A stretch of 37,206 bases of DNA from DALYLB01 sp046154695 (GCA_046154695.1 JBJXFI010000273.1:1-37206); one strand, 5' to 3'. Positions 16,696-25,621 are shown, counted from the first letter of the stretch. Made by a program: numbers and translations. The notes: a model not told the origin generated them from the letters alone.

Positions 16696-18177
16696 ATGAA
16701 AAGAATCGATCGATTTCCCGCTCCGATCTACGCGGAGACCGTACTCACACACAACTTCGCCGACGGCCAGAAGCATTTTTTCGAACCGTTGATGCAGCTC
16801 CATTACGCGCATTGCCTGATGCTCGCGAGGCGGCGAATTCTGACGCGCGATGAGGCCCGGGCGATTCTGGGGGGATTGGACTCGCTCGACCGCAACAAGA
16901 TTCTCCGCGCGAGGTATGACGGCACGGTCGAAGACCTCTATTACTTCATCGAACGCGAGTTGATCGGGAAGATCGGGGAGGACGCCGCGGGGAGGCTTCA
17001 CATCGCGCGCAGCCGCAACGACATCGATGTGACGCTCTATCGCATGAAGCTGCGCCTGGAAGTGCTCGAACTGATCCGCGGCCTGGCGGCCCTGCGCGCA
17101 TCGCTGCTCCGGCTCGCCGGAGCGCATCTCCGAACCGTGATGCCGGCCCACACGCACACGCAGCCGGCGCAGCCGACCACCCTCGCACACTATCTCTCGG
17201 CCGCGCTCGAATTTCTCTGGCGCGACATCGCGCGATTGCGCGCGGCCTTTGCCACGATCAACCAGAGCCCGCTCGGCGCCTGCGCGATCACGACCACCGG
17301 CTTTCCCATCGACCGCGAGCATACGGCCGCGCGCCTGGGATTCGAGGGCGTGGTGGAGAATTCCTATTATGCCATCGGCGGAATCGATTACCTTCTCGAA
17401 GCGATCGGCGCGGTCGCGACCTCGATGATCAGCCTCGGAAAATTCACGCAGGACCTGCTGCTCTGGGCGACGCAGGAATTCGCGTACATTCGCCTGCGCG
17501 ACGCCTTTGTTCAGGGCAGCTCGATCATGCCGCAGAAGCGCAATCCGGTCGCGCTCGAACACGCCCGGATCCTGCTCAGCAAATCGCTCGGCCAGGCCCA
17601 GGCGGTGATGACCAGCGTTCACAACACCCCTTTCGGAGACATCAACGACGTCGAGGACGACCTGCAGCCGCTGGTCTTTTCCACATTCAGCGATGCCGGC
17701 CGCGCCGTCCGCCTGCTTGCCGGGACGATCGAGGCGATCGAGGTGGACCGCGAAGCGCTAAGCGCGAAGGCCGGGGGCAGTTTTCTGACGATGACGGAAC
17801 TGGCCGACACGCTGGTCCGCAATGAGGGTATCAGCTTCAAGCTCGCGCATCGCCTCGCCGCCCGCGCGGCCCGGCGCGTGCGCGGAATCGACGCGACCCA
17901 CGAAGAGATCGCCGCGGCTCTATGCGACATCGCCGAAGAGGAGGTCGGACGCCCCCTCAAAACCTCCCGCGCCGCGCTCGTCGAGTCCCTCTCCCCGCTC
18001 CATTTCGTCTCCGTCCGGCGCGTCACCGGCGGCCCCGCGCCGGAGCAGGTCTCCGATTTCCTGCGGCGGCAAAAAGCCGCCGCCGCAGAAGACGCCGCAT
18101 GGCTTCGCCAAAAGACCGCGCGCCTCGCGGCCTTCCCGCCGCGCCTCGCGCGCGACGCGGCGCGACTCCAGCGATAA
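16696..18177 (+). CDS. argH: Argininosuccinate lyase-like enzyme (divergent ArgH)
   Basis: A 493-residue member of the aspartase/fumarase superfamily. These enzymes are cytoplasmic homotetramers that release fumarate (or a related product) by beta-elimination. It shows ARSRNDIDVT (104-113), HTHTQPAQPTT (152-162) and the signature GSSIMPQKRNPV (274-285) with the catalytic serine pair. Overall order and length fit ArgH. However, canonical ArgH has SRNDQVxTD and GSSxMPQKKNPD; here Q is I, the second K is R and D is V. The usual N-terminal WGGRF is absent. No other arginine biosynthesis gene is nearby. It may be a lineage-specific ArgH or a lyase with another succinyl-type substrate. It follows the ATPase gene by 44 bp on the same strand. 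Confidence 0.75.
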   Translation: MKRIDRFPAPIYAETVLTHNFADGQKHFFEPLMQLHYAHCLMLARRRILTRDEARAILGGLDSLDRNKILRARYDGTVEDLYYFIERELIGKIGEDAAGRLHIARSRNDIDVTLYRMKLRLEVLELIRGLAALRASLLRLAGAHLRTVMPAHTHTQPAQPTTLAHYLSAALEFLWRDIARLRAAFATINQSPLGACAITTTGFPIDREHTAARLGFEGVVENSYYAIGGIDYLLEAIGAVATSMISLGKFTQDLLLWATQEFAYIRLRDAFVQGSSIMPQKRNPVALEHARILLSKSLGQAQAVMTSVHNTPFGDINDVEDDLQPLVFSTFSDAGRAVRLLAGTIEAIEVDREALSAKAGGSFLTMTELADTLVRNEGISFKLAHRLAARAARRVRGIDATHEEIAAALCDIAEEEVGRPLKTSRAALVESLSPLHFVSVRRVTGGPAPEQVSDFLRRQKAAAAEDAAWLRQKTARLAAFPPRLARDAARLQR

Positions 18178-18188
18178 CGCGGATTTTC

Positions 18189-18267
<79 letters not shown>

Positions 18268-18273
18268 CTCATT

Positions 18274-18696
18274 TCATTTATTGATTCGGCCGCGGCAATT
18301 GGGCGCGCCGCAATCGCATCGCTTGCTGTTGTCGTGATACGACTCCTCGTAATCGAGCAGGATCTCCTCGCCCGGCGCGATATCCCGTTTGGCGAAGAAG
18401 AGAATGTGGTCGTGGTGGATCCTCACGTAGCAATTCGGGTCGCACGAATGATTGATGTATTGGGTGCCGTTGCCGAGCCTGCCACCATCGATTGCCCAGT
18501 ATTGATTGATGCCGCAGATATGAATGCGGCGTTTGCCCCTGAGGCGGCGGGCGATCTCGCGGCGCGAGATCTTCTCGCCGACATATTCCGCGATCTTGCG
18601 CCCCTTCCTGAACGTGACGGTCGCGAAACAGCCCCGCCCGTCGATTGCCGAGGGCTTGACTTCAATTCCGTGCGCGGTTTCCGGTTTGGTGTTCAT
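18274..18696 (-). CDS. SET-domain protein (putative protein lysine methyltransferase)
   Basis: A compact 140-residue SET protein. The diagnostic SET-C pieces are present: NHSCDPNC (82-89), EEILLDY (110-116) and a post-SET zinc-binding cluster C127-x-C129-x4-C134. The N-terminal G-RGCFA motif (20-25) is the SAM-contacting SET-N region. This is the fold that methylates lysine in histones and other proteins; in bacteria the known or suspected targets include DNA-binding and ribosomal proteins. No substrate can be assigned here. The ATG at 18696 lies inside the end of the DUF1287 gene (35-bp overlap, different frame), implying translational coupling. An upstream in-frame ATG at 18741 would add 15 residues not seen in the family. 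Confidence 0.88.
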   Translation of the reverse strand: MNTKPETAHGIEVKPSAIDGRGCFATVTFRKGRKIAEYVGEKISRREIARRLRGKRRIHICGINQYWAIDGGRLGNGTQYINHSCDPNCYVRIHHDHILFFAKRDIAPGEEILLDYEESYHDNSKRCDCGAPNCRGRINK

Positions 18697-19348
18697 TGAA
18701 ATAACGATAATGTCCAGTGATTTCCCATAAAAAGAGCACATCTTCCAGACGCGCGCCCATGCCGATATTGTGAATGATGGCGTAACGCTCCGTCTCGGGA
18801 ACGCGAATCCCGCTGACGATGCCCGTATGCGGCCGGTTCTCGGCCAGCATCCAGGTGACGATGTCGCCCGGTCGATAGTCCCGCGCGTTCTTCGTCAATG
18901 GAAGGCTCTTCCCCTTCCGCTCGAACCAGGTCATCAGGTTGGGAACCCGCCGGTGATCGATATTCCGGTCGGGCTTCCTCGCGCCCCACTTCGCGGGGTA
19001 TTTCCCGAAATGCCGGGTCATGTCCTCGTGAAGCTCCTTCTGCAGATCGAGCCCGATCTCGCGAAACGCCCGGACAATGACGTCGGCGCAGACGCCCGTG
19101 TGCGCCGGCACATCCCCATTCGGGTAATCGAGTTTGACATACGATGCGTCGTAGCTCGTCGTGTAGGTCGTCTGTTCGAGCGCGCCGGCATTGAAGATCT
19201 CGAGGGGGGTGGCGCTCGGACCCGCCTTCATCGCCTGCTGCAATTCACCCGCGGAAAAATCGACCGCCCGCCGCGAACTTCGCATCACCGCGCAGCCCGA
19301 TGGCGTCAGCATCGCGACAATCAGGAATAGATCCCATCGAAAACGCAT
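18662..19348 (-). CDS. DUF1287-family lipoprotein
   Basis: A 228-residue envelope protein. The start at 19348 gives a lipoprotein signal: basic MRFRW, a hydrophobic stretch and the lipobox TPSGC with C19 as lipidation site. The longer frame upstream lacks any such logic. The mature part matches DUF1287 (YijF-like): GVCADVIVRAFREIGLDLQ, DMTRHFGKYPAKW, NIDHRRVPNLMTWFERKG and YRPGDIVTW...HTGIVS. The conserved Cys, His and Asp residues resemble an NlpC/P60-like cysteine peptidase or amidase, but the activity of this family is not established. The gene overlaps the SET gene by 35 bp. A palindromic repeat lies immediately upstream (19371-19398), where a ribosome binding site or leader would be. Confidence 0.87.
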   Translation of the reverse strand: MRFRWDLFLIVAMLTPSGCAVMRSSRRAVDFSAGELQQAMKAGPSATPLEIFNAGALEQTTYTTSYDASYVKLDYPNGDVPAHTGVCADVIVRAFREIGLDLQKELHEDMTRHFGKYPAKWGARKPDRNIDHRRVPNLMTWFERKGKSLPLTKNARDYRPGDIVTWMLAENRPHTGIVSGIRVPETERYAIIHNIGMGARLEDVLFLWEITGHYRYFNEHQTGNRARN

Positions 19349-19370
19349 TCCCAGGCCATCCTCAGAAAAA

Positions 19371-19398
19371 GTGGCACAAGCTGGAGAGCTTGTGCCAC
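19371..19398. repeat. Dispersed palindrome P1, copy 1
   Basis: Arms GTGGCACAAGCT and AGCTTGTGCCAC surround a 4-nt loop. It is preceded by CAGAAAAA. The same core GGCACAAGCT/AGCTTGTGCC recurs at 25598-25621 and 25717-25740 in this window. It lies just upstream of the DUF1287 start. Confidence 0.8.
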
Positions 19399-19486
19399 CA
19401 TGCTTTTCATTGTTTCCGGGCGTCGCCACGCGCCATGACGGCTCCATAACGGGAGCGATTGTAGCGAAGCGCGCTGAAAAAGAGAA

Positions 19487-19531
19487 CGGCCGCGAATCGG
19501 GCCATGCGACGCATGGCTCGATTCGCGGCCG
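19487..19531 (-). terminator. Intrinsic terminator of the sugar-acid cluster
   Basis: Two 22-nt arms (19487-19508, 19510-19531) match with a single mismatch that can form a G-U pair, around a 1-nt centre. On the minus strand this hairpin follows the ManD-like stop codon by 23 nt and is followed directly by TTCTCTTTTTC. It is the clearest terminator in the window. Confidence 0.75.
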
Positions 19532-19554
19532 GGCGTATCCGGGAAGCCGCGCCG

Positions 19555-20925
19555 CTACGGTCGGATCACGGTGCCGTCGCGACGCCGCGTGGTGCCCCAA
19601 CTGTAGTCGAAATTGGGGGGCCCGGCGGGAATCGGAAATTTCGCCGCGACCTTTTCATCGAGATCGATTCCGAGGCCGGGTTTCTCCTGGGCCATCATAT
19701 AGCCGTTCTTGACCTCGGGGCAGCCGGGGAAGACCTCCTGCGTGTTCTGGGGAAACCCGGAGCCCTCATGAACCCCGAAATTATAGCTCGCGAGCTCGAG
19801 CGCGAGCTGCGCGGCGTGGGCGACCGGCGATGCGTCGCCGGGCCCGTGCCAGGCGGTGCGAACGCCGAAATATTCGCTCAGGGCCGCGACCTTGCGCGCC
19901 GGGCTCAACCCGCCGATCTGGGAGATGTGGATGCGTATGAAATCGATCAGCCGGTCCTTGATCAGCGGCAGATATTCGTGCTGCGTGTTGAACAACTCGC
20001 CCATGGCGATCGGCGTGTTGCATTGGCTGCGCAGCAGCCTGAAATGATCGTTCTCCTCGGGCGGAAACGGGTCCTCGATGAAGAACGGCCGGTATTGCTC
20101 GACATCCTTGCAGATCTGAATCCCCTGCTGCAGCGTGACGCGTTCATGAATGTCATGCAAAAACTCGACATCGTCGCCGAACTTCGCCCGCATCTGCTCG
20201 AACATCTTCGGGACCATGCGCGCGTATTTGGCCGATTCCCAGATGGCCTTTGGATTTGTCGGCCCGATGGCTTCGTTGCCGTCGGCCGGGCCGGCCCCCG
20301 TGCCCCGATTCGGACCGCCCGCGCCATAGGTCGCCATGCCCTCCACGCCCGATTGAATCCGCACGTGGCGGAACCCCCGCTCCACCGCCCCGCGAACCCG
20401 GTCCTCGAGCTCCTGAAAATCCCGGCCCGCCGCATGGAAATAGCAGTCGGCCCCCATTCGCACCTTGCCGCCGAGCAGTTGGTAAAGCGGCATGTTCGCC
20501 CGCTTCCCCTTGATGTCCCACAGCGCGATATCGACGCCGCTCATCGCATTGAACAGGACCGGCCCGTTCCGCCAGTACGAGCTCATATAGGACGCCTGCC
20601 AGATGTCCTCGATCTCATCGACATTGCGCCCGATCAGAAACGGCTTGAGATATTTCTCGATCGCCGTCTCGACAACGAAGGCCCGCTGCGTGAATGTCGC
20701 GCAGCCCAGTCCATACAGGCCCGGCTCCGTGGTTTCGATCTTGACGACGACCAGGCGAATCCGATCCGGCGCGGTCATAATCGTCTTGATATCCCGGATC
20801 TTGACCGGCGAAAGCCCATTCATCGTTTTCGGCTTCTCCTGCGAAAAAGCCGGCGAGGCGAAAAGGTTGGCCCCTCCCGCCGCCGCTCCCGTCGACAGCA
20901 TGCGTATTGCGTCTCGGCGATTCAT
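19555..20925 (-). CDS. Exported mannonate dehydratase-like enolase-superfamily enzyme
   Basis: A 456-residue member of the enolase superfamily, closest by motif to the ManD/RspA group that dehydrates D-mannonate or D-gluconate to 2-keto-3-deoxy sugar acids. The metal ligands and active-site set are visible: D258 and H260 (DIHER), E284 (EDPFPPE), E310 (GELFN), H360 (WHGPGD) and E387 (GVHEG). Uniquely for a normally cytoplasmic family, it begins with a Tat-like signal (NRRDAIRM, Ala/Gly-rich core, AFS cleavage near residue 28). GGAGG five nucleotides before the ATG fixes the start. It is the last gene of the cluster and is followed by a strong terminator. Members of ManD differ in activity, so the exact substrate is uncertain. 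Confidence 0.88.
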   Translation of the reverse strand: MNRRDAIRMLSTGAAAGGANLFASPAFSQEKPKTMNGLSPVKIRDIKTIMTAPDRIRLVVVKIETTEPGLYGLGCATFTQRAFVVETAIEKYLKPFLIGRNVDEIEDIWQASYMSSYWRNGPVLFNAMSGVDIALWDIKGKRANMPLYQLLGGKVRMGADCYFHAAGRDFQELEDRVRGAVERGFRHVRIQSGVEGMATYGAGGPNRGTGAGPADGNEAIGPTNPKAIWESAKYARMVPKMFEQMRAKFGDDVEFLHDIHERVTLQQGIQICKDVEQYRPFFIEDPFPPEENDHFRLLRSQCNTPIAMGELFNTQHEYLPLIKDRLIDFIRIHISQIGGLSPARKVAALSEYFGVRTAWHGPGDASPVAHAAQLALELASYNFGVHEGSGFPQNTQEVFPGCPEVKNGYMMAQEKPGLGIDLDEKVAAKFPIPAGPPNFDYSWGTTRRRDGTVIRP

Positions 20926-20934
20926 TTTTCCTCC

Positions 20935-21019
20935 GGTAGTCGGTTGTCTGCTGCTGGTTGTCGGTCGCCGGTTGGCGGTTGAGTCTCACGATTCAACCGC
21001 CAACCGGCTACCGTCAACC
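20935..21019. repeat. Dispersed repeat P2, copy A
   Basis: This spacer between the RraA-like and ManD-like genes is almost all palindrome. Perfect 16-bp arms (20967-20982, 20993-21008) extend outwards imperfectly for about 14 of the next 16 bases. The loop region reads GGTTGAGTCTCACG. A second copy in opposite orientation lies at 21924-21983 on the other side of the RraA-like gene. Confidence 0.75.
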
Positions 21020-21020
21020 G

Positions 21021-21908
21021 CTATCGCTTCTTCTTCCATTCCTCAAAGGCCTGTTGGAGTTCGGGACTGAGGCGGGGATAGATGTCACGGGTGCGATATT
21101 TACCGCTCTTCATCATTTCGGCCTTGAAGTCCTCGACCAGGGTCTGGGCCTCGGCCGCCTTGAGGGCCTCTTCGGCGAGTTGGGGCGGGAAGAAGAGCAG
21201 GCCCTCCTCATCGCCGATGACGACATCGCCCGGCAGAACGGTCACATTGCCGACGCGTATGGGGATGTTCCATTCGACGCCGATCTGATCGGCCATCGCG
21301 GAGGCATGGGCGCCGGCGTAATAGACCGGAAAATCCTTCCATCCGAGAAACTCGTTCAGGTCGCGGATGCCGCCATCGACGACGATGCCGCGGACCCCCC
21401 GAAGCTTCATGCCCAGCCCGGTCATCGTGCCCATGAAGGTCGCGCGATCGACCATCCCGCCGAGTTCGACGACCACCACGTCGCCGGATTTGGCGTCTTC
21501 TCCTCCCCGGACGTTGAACGCCGGGTCCCAATCCCCCTCTTTGGCCAGTTGCCGGACGCCCTCATCGAGATCGGGGCGCTGGGGCAAATACCGCATCGTC
21601 AGGGCGCGGCCCGCCATCTTCACCCCCGGCTGCGTCTGTTTGAGATGGGTCACAAAACAATGCCGGTACCCCTTGCCCTGAATTCCTCCCCAGACCGTTT
21701 CAATGGAAACCTTCTTCAATCGTTCGAGCTGCTCATCGGTCACGCGCGGCCGCTTCTCCTTCAATACGTCCATCAACGGCGTCCACGTGTCTCGCTGCGC
21801 GCGAAGCCCCGCCGGAACCTGCACCTGCGATTGCGATGTAAATCGTATGGAGACGGCCGCGGCGAGAAGAACGAGAAATACCAGGAAGAGTCTTCGATAT
21901 CGAGGCAT
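21021..21908 (-). CDS. Membrane-anchored RraA-like aldolase/decarboxylase
   Basis: A 295-residue protein of the RraA/HMG-aldolase family (often labelled dimethylmenaquinone methyltransferase). Enzymes of this fold cleave 4-hydroxy-2-oxo acids or decarboxylate oxaloacetate with a divalent metal. The signature VVDGGIRDLNEF supplies R182 and D183, and the GDWDPAF...GDVVVVELGG region is typical. Residues 6-22 form a signal or anchor helix (LFLVFLVLLAAAVS), which is unusual for this family. The ATG at 21908 has AGGGAG upstream; the longer frame is in repeat sequence. Its position between the receptor and ManD-like genes suggests it cleaves the keto-acid product of the dehydratases, though 2-keto-3-deoxygluconate is not a confirmed substrate of this family. 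Confidence 0.85.
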   Translation of the reverse strand: MPRYRRLFLVFLVLLAAAVSIRFTSQSQVQVPAGLRAQRDTWTPLMDVLKEKRPRVTDEQLERLKKVSIETVWGGIQGKGYRHCFVTHLKQTQPGVKMAGRALTMRYLPQRPDLDEGVRQLAKEGDWDPAFNVRGGEDAKSGDVVVVELGGMVDRATFMGTMTGLGMKLRGVRGIVVDGGIRDLNEFLGWKDFPVYYAGAHASAMADQIGVEWNIPIRVGNVTVLPGDVVIGDEEGLLFFPPQLAEEALKAAEAQTLVEDFKAEMMKSGKYRTRDIYPRLSPELQQAFEEWKKKR

Positions 21909-21923
21909 GATGAACTCCCTGAA

Positions 21924-21983
21924 TAGGTGGTCGGTTGCCGGTCGAAACGTGAGACTCAACCGGCAACCGACTACCGACTACCA
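21924..21983. repeat. Dispersed repeat P2, copy B (inverted relative to A)
   Basis: Perfect 13-bp arms (21930-21942, 21959-21971, GTCGGTTGCCGGT and its complement) enclose CGTGAGACTC, which is the reverse complement of the loop of copy A. It fills the spacer between the receptor and RraA-like genes and abuts the receptor stop codon. Confidence 0.75.
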
Positions 21984-24900
21984 TTAGAAGTACAGCTTCA
22001 GCCCGAACTGCATCTGGCGCGGCGGACTGGCGCTGGTGATTCGCCCGAAGGTCTGGCTGGTGATGCTGGAGTCGGGCGATCCGAGGATCACGCGATTGAA
22101 GATATTGAAGACCTCCCACCGGAAATCGAGGCGGAAGCGTTCCGTGAAGTTGAAACTCTTCTGCAGCGAGGCGTTCTCGCTCAGATTCGACGGGCGGCGC
22201 GCATGCGAGTTGAACCGCGGCGCATTGCCCAGGGTGTTGGTTTGCGGAACCACCACGCCGGAAGCGTTGCAGAAGGCCGCGATCGAGCAGACCGGCGTGT
22301 AGTAGCTGGTGAATCCCGTCGTCGCACGGTAGTTCGGATTCGACGGCGCGTCGGCCACCCAGCCGTCGAGCGTCTTGACCAGCGCCGCGCTGCGGCCCCC
22401 GAGGCCGATCGCCCCGCCGCCCAACTGAATCGCCTGGCCGCTGGTGTAGACGTGAATCGCCGAGAAACGCCACCCGCCGATCAGCGCGTTCCCGAGGCCG
22501 CCAAAGTCCCACTTCTTCCCCTTGCCGATGGGCGCGTCGAGGATATAGCTGAATTTGACGTTATGCGGCAGGTCGAACGCGCCCACGGACTTCTCCAGAC
22601 GGCGATTGTATTGGTCCATCGCCCGTCCGCCCGAATCGACCACGTCCGCATTGGTGATCAGCTTCGAGAAGACGTACGACCCCTGCAGATAGACGCCGGT
22701 CGAGACGCGGCGCTCCATCTTGATGATCGCCGCGTGATAGGTCGAGTGGCCGCTTCGATCGCCGTTGCCGCTCCACGTGTTGACGTTGGCGTATTGCGGG
22801 AACGGGCGCAGCGCGCGATCGAGGCTCAGATTATTGGGGAAGGACGGGTACGGCTTGGAGAAGCCGGCCGCCGCCACCGCCGCCGAATCAATCCGCTGCG
22901 CGAGCAGCGGCTGCACCTTCGGATCATAGATGTACTTCGAGTCGAGCTGATTGACATTGAGCAGCCCCGACATCAGGTGAACGCCGACACTCGCATTGTA
23001 GGAAGCCTCCACAAAGAAGTTCCCCGGCAGTTCCCGCTGCACCGAGAGCGTCCAGTTCCAGTTCTCCGGAAGGCGCGAGACCTCCTGCCCCTGCCACCAG
23101 TCCACATCGGCATTGGTGTTGAAGCCCGGATTCACGCTCGGCGGCTGGGGCACGGTATTGACCCCATTGACCACGAAACCGTCATCGAGCTTGAAGAGAC
23201 GGTTGATGCCGTCGGGCGACGGCACGCTGTAGATCTGGATCGCGCCCGCGAAGTGGGTCGATCCGGAAGTGGTGCGAACCAGCCCGAACGTGCGGCCGAT
23301 GCCCCCACGCAGGACCGTCTTCTGATCCGGGCTGTACGCGAAGCTGAAGCGCGGCCCCCAGCCGTTGTACCACCCCTCGACCAGCGTGCGCTTCCCGACC
23401 TCGCCCGGGGCGAACCCCGCGAACCGCAGCGCCCCCAGCCGGTTGTCCGCGTTCGGATTCGGCACGAACGGATCGAAATCGCTCCACTTGTCGTCCCGCT
23501 CCAGGGGCGGCATCGTGACGTCGTATCGCATGCCGAAGTTGAGCGTCAGCTTCGAGTTGACCTTCCAATCGTCCTGGATGTATGCGGCATGGCCGCGCCA
23601 GTACTGGCGCACGAAACGATCGTTCTCCGTCTGCGCGCCATTGACCTCGCCCAGCAGGAACGAGGCGAAGGAATTGCCGCCGCCGAGAGCCGCGTTGCCG
23701 CTCTGCGGGATGCTCGTCTGCGCGCGGCTGACGCGCGCCAGCCCCGACAGCGTCTGGCGGCCGAATCCGTTGTAGTGCAGCCGCTCGAAGAGATAGCCGC
23801 CCTTGATCGTGTGGCGCCCCTTGATCACGGTCAGATCGTCGCCGATCGTGAAGATCGGGTTCTCCGAGCCGTCGCCGGCCGAACCGCCCCACGTGTAATA
23901 CCCGTCGCTCTGGAATTCGACCTGCAGCAGGTTCTCGTCGCAATTGAAGGCGCCCGGCAGGCAGATGCCCCGGTTCTTCCAGCCGCCGCCGATGTTCGGC
24001 GTGTAGTTGAACTGCTTCCACCAGTTGACGCCGCCATAAAGGTAATTGACGATCGTCGGGCTGATCGTCCAGGTGTAGTTGGCGCGATAGACGTGGCTGT
24101 CCTGCTGGGTATAGCGGAAATCGCTCACCGTGCCGGGCAGGCGCGGGAAGCCGTCCACGCCCGGCAGAACCTCGCTCAGACCGTAGTTATACAGCCCGCT
24201 GATCTTGTGCTTCTCGGAGAAGTTATGATCGAGCTTGACGCTCCACTTCGTCCAGGGGAAGAGGGAGCTGCCCGCCGTGCTGCGGAAATTCTGATTCACG
24301 TAGGAATAGGTCCCCGGCTCGCCCGCTGAATTCGGAAAGACCGAGTTGCCGACATACTGTAGATACTTCTGGGCCAGCGGGCTGATGCGATTGGCCGGAA
24401 TCCTGTTTCCAGGGAAGGGGTCGCGGATGAAGCGCGGATTCGCTTCGCTGATCGGCCTGGCCGCATCATACGCCGGATTGATTCGCGTCGTTGCCGGGTC
24501 GTAGATCGTCTGCGGTTTCCCGGTCGAGTCCACCCAGCGCGAGAAATCGCCCTGGTACATCTCGGGCGTCGGCACCGAGGTGACGAAGCTGTTGGCGCCC
24601 GCGCGATTGCGGAACCATTCGGCCGAACCGAAGAAGAAGGTCTTGTTCTTGCCGTTGTAGACCCACGGAATCCGAACCGGACCGCCGAGCGTCACGCCGT
24701 AATCGTGCTGCTTGAGGACGCTCGTTTTGTTCTCGAAGTAGTTGCGCGCGTCGAAATAGTTGTTGCGCGCGAACTCATAGACGGTGCCGTGATATTCGTT
24801 GGTCCCCGACTTCGACGAGAAGGCGAGCGAGCCGCCCTGGGCGCGGCCGGACTCGGCCTTGAATCCGTTGGTGTCGACCGAGAATTCGGTGATGGCATCG

Positions 24901-25577
24901 ATCGAGGGCGTGTTGAGGCTCGCCCATTCGGTCGAACCGAAGCGGCTGGTGCCGGACGACGCGCCGTCGAGCGTGATGCCCCAGGTGCCGCCCTGTCCGC
25001 CGGCGAGCGAGAAGTTCGAGGAATAGCCCGGGCCGCCCGTGCCCGCGTCGCCGCCCAGGCCGATCGGCTTCGCTTCCGGCGTCAGCAGCGAGAGATCGAA
25101 CGGGCTGCGCATCGTTCCACTAACGACCAGCGGAAGCTGGTCGATCTGCTTGTTCGAGACCTGCGAGGTGATCCTTGCGTTCTCGGTCTGGACCTGCGCC
25201 CCGCCGGCGGCGGCGATCTCCACGACCTCGTTCACCTGCCCGACCGTCATCGTCACATTCGCGCTTGTCGTGCTGCCGATCGCCAGCGTAACCCCGCCGA
25301 TCTCGGCGGTCTTGAAGCCCGTCTTCTCGACGCGAATCTTGTACGTCCCGGGCGGCAGCGCCGGAATGGTATAAACACCGGTATTGGACGTCACCGCGGC
25401 CGACGACGTATTGGTCGCGACGTTGGTCGCCGTCACCGCCGCCCCGGGCACGGCGGCGCCGTTGCTGTCCACCACCGTGCCGGTGATCGTGCCGCGGTCC
25501 GCTTGACCGAAGACAAGCGTCGATAGCAGCGCCGCCAGCAGGATTGCCTGGGAAAGGCTGAAATAGACTCTCTTCAT
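21984..25577 (-). CDS. Oar-like TonB-dependent outer-membrane receptor
   Basis: A 1197-residue outer-membrane protein. A signal peptide (residues 1-25, LVFGQA) is followed by a carboxypeptidase-regulatory-like domain (about 27-110; GTITGTVVDSNGAAVPGAAVT, LPPGTYKIRVEKTGF). A plug region around 125-270 follows, then a long beta-barrel rich in aromatic and Asn/Gly residues. It ends in QMQFGLKLYF, with a terminal Phe as recognised by the BAM machinery. This architecture is typical of acidobacterial and Myxococcus Oar-like proteins, which probably import oligosaccharides or peptides. The ATG at 25577 is supported by GAGGAGA. It lies between two enolase-superfamily genes, so its cargo is probably an oligo- or monomeric sugar acid (inference). 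No SusD-like partner is present. Confidence 0.93.
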   Translation of the reverse strand: MKRVYFSLSQAILLAALLSTLVFGQADRGTITGTVVDSNGAAVPGAAVTATNVATNTSSAAVTSNTGVYTIPALPPGTYKIRVEKTGFKTAEIGGVTLAIGSTTSANVTMTVGQVNEVVEIAAAGGAQVQTENARITSQVSNKQIDQLPLVVSGTMRSPFDLSLLTPEAKPIGLGGDAGTGGPGYSSNFSLAGGQGGTWGITLDGASSGTSRFGSTEWASLNTPSIDAITEFSVDTNGFKAESGRAQGGSLAFSSKSGTNEYHGTVYEFARNNYFDARNYFENKTSVLKQHDYGVTLGGPVRIPWVYNGKNKTFFFGSAEWFRNRAGANSFVTSVPTPEMYQGDFSRWVDSTGKPQTIYDPATTRINPAYDAARPISEANPRFIRDPFPGNRIPANRISPLAQKYLQYVGNSVFPNSAGEPGTYSYVNQNFRSTAGSSLFPWTKWSVKLDHNFSEKHKISGLYNYGLSEVLPGVDGFPRLPGTVSDFRYTQQDSHVYRANYTWTISPTIVNYLYGGVNWWKQFNYTPNIGGGWKNRGICLPGAFNCDENLLQVEFQSDGYYTWGGSAGDGSENPIFTIGDDLTVIKGRHTIKGGYLFERLHYNGFGRQTLSGLARVSRAQTSIPQSGNAALGGGNSFASFLLGEVNGAQTENDRFVRQYWRGHAAYIQDDWKVNSKLTLNFGMRYDVTMPPLERDDKWSDFDPFVPNPNADNRLGALRFAGFAPGEVGKRTLVEGWYNGWGPRFSFAYSPDQKTVLRGGIGRTFGLVRTTSGSTHFAGAIQIYSVPSPDGINRLFKLDDGFVVNGVNTVPQPPSVNPGFNTNADVDWWQGQEVSRLPENWNWTLSVQRELPGNFFVEASYNASVGVHLMSGLLNVNQLDSKYIYDPKVQPLLAQRIDSAAVAAAGFSKPYPSFPNNLSLDRALRPFPQYANVNTWSGNGDRSGHSTYHAAIIKMERRVSTGVYLQGSYVFSKLITNADVVDSGGRAMDQYNRRLEKSVGAFDLPHNVKFSYILDAPIGKGKKWDFGGLGNALIGGWRFSAIHVYTSGQAIQLGGGAIGLGGRSAALVKTLDGWVADAPSNPNYRATTGFTSYYTPVCSIAAFCNASGVVVPQTNTLGNAPRFNSHARRPSNLSENASLQKSFNFTERFRLDFRWEVFNIFNRVILGSPDSSITSQTFGRITSASPPRQMQFGLKLYF

Positions 25578-25597
25578 CGTTTCTCCTCGGAAAAAGT

Positions 25598-25621
25598 GGC
25601 ACAAGCTGTCCAGCTTGTGCC
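25598..25621. repeat. Dispersed palindrome P1, copy 2
   Basis: GGCACAAGCTG and CAGCTTGTGCC separated by TC. Preceded by GGAAAAAGT as in copy 1. It lies just upstream of the receptor gene's ribosome binding site. Confidence 0.8.

Noticed and set aside
20935..21983. Insertion sequence bounded by the P2 repeats
   Set aside because: The enclosed gene is an RraA-like enzyme, not a transposase, and no target duplication is visible.
21927..24329. 800-codon plus-strand frame opposite the receptor gene
   Set aside because: Low-complexity Arg/Glu/Val composition typical of an antisense shadow; the receptor frame has a signal peptide, plug and barrel end.
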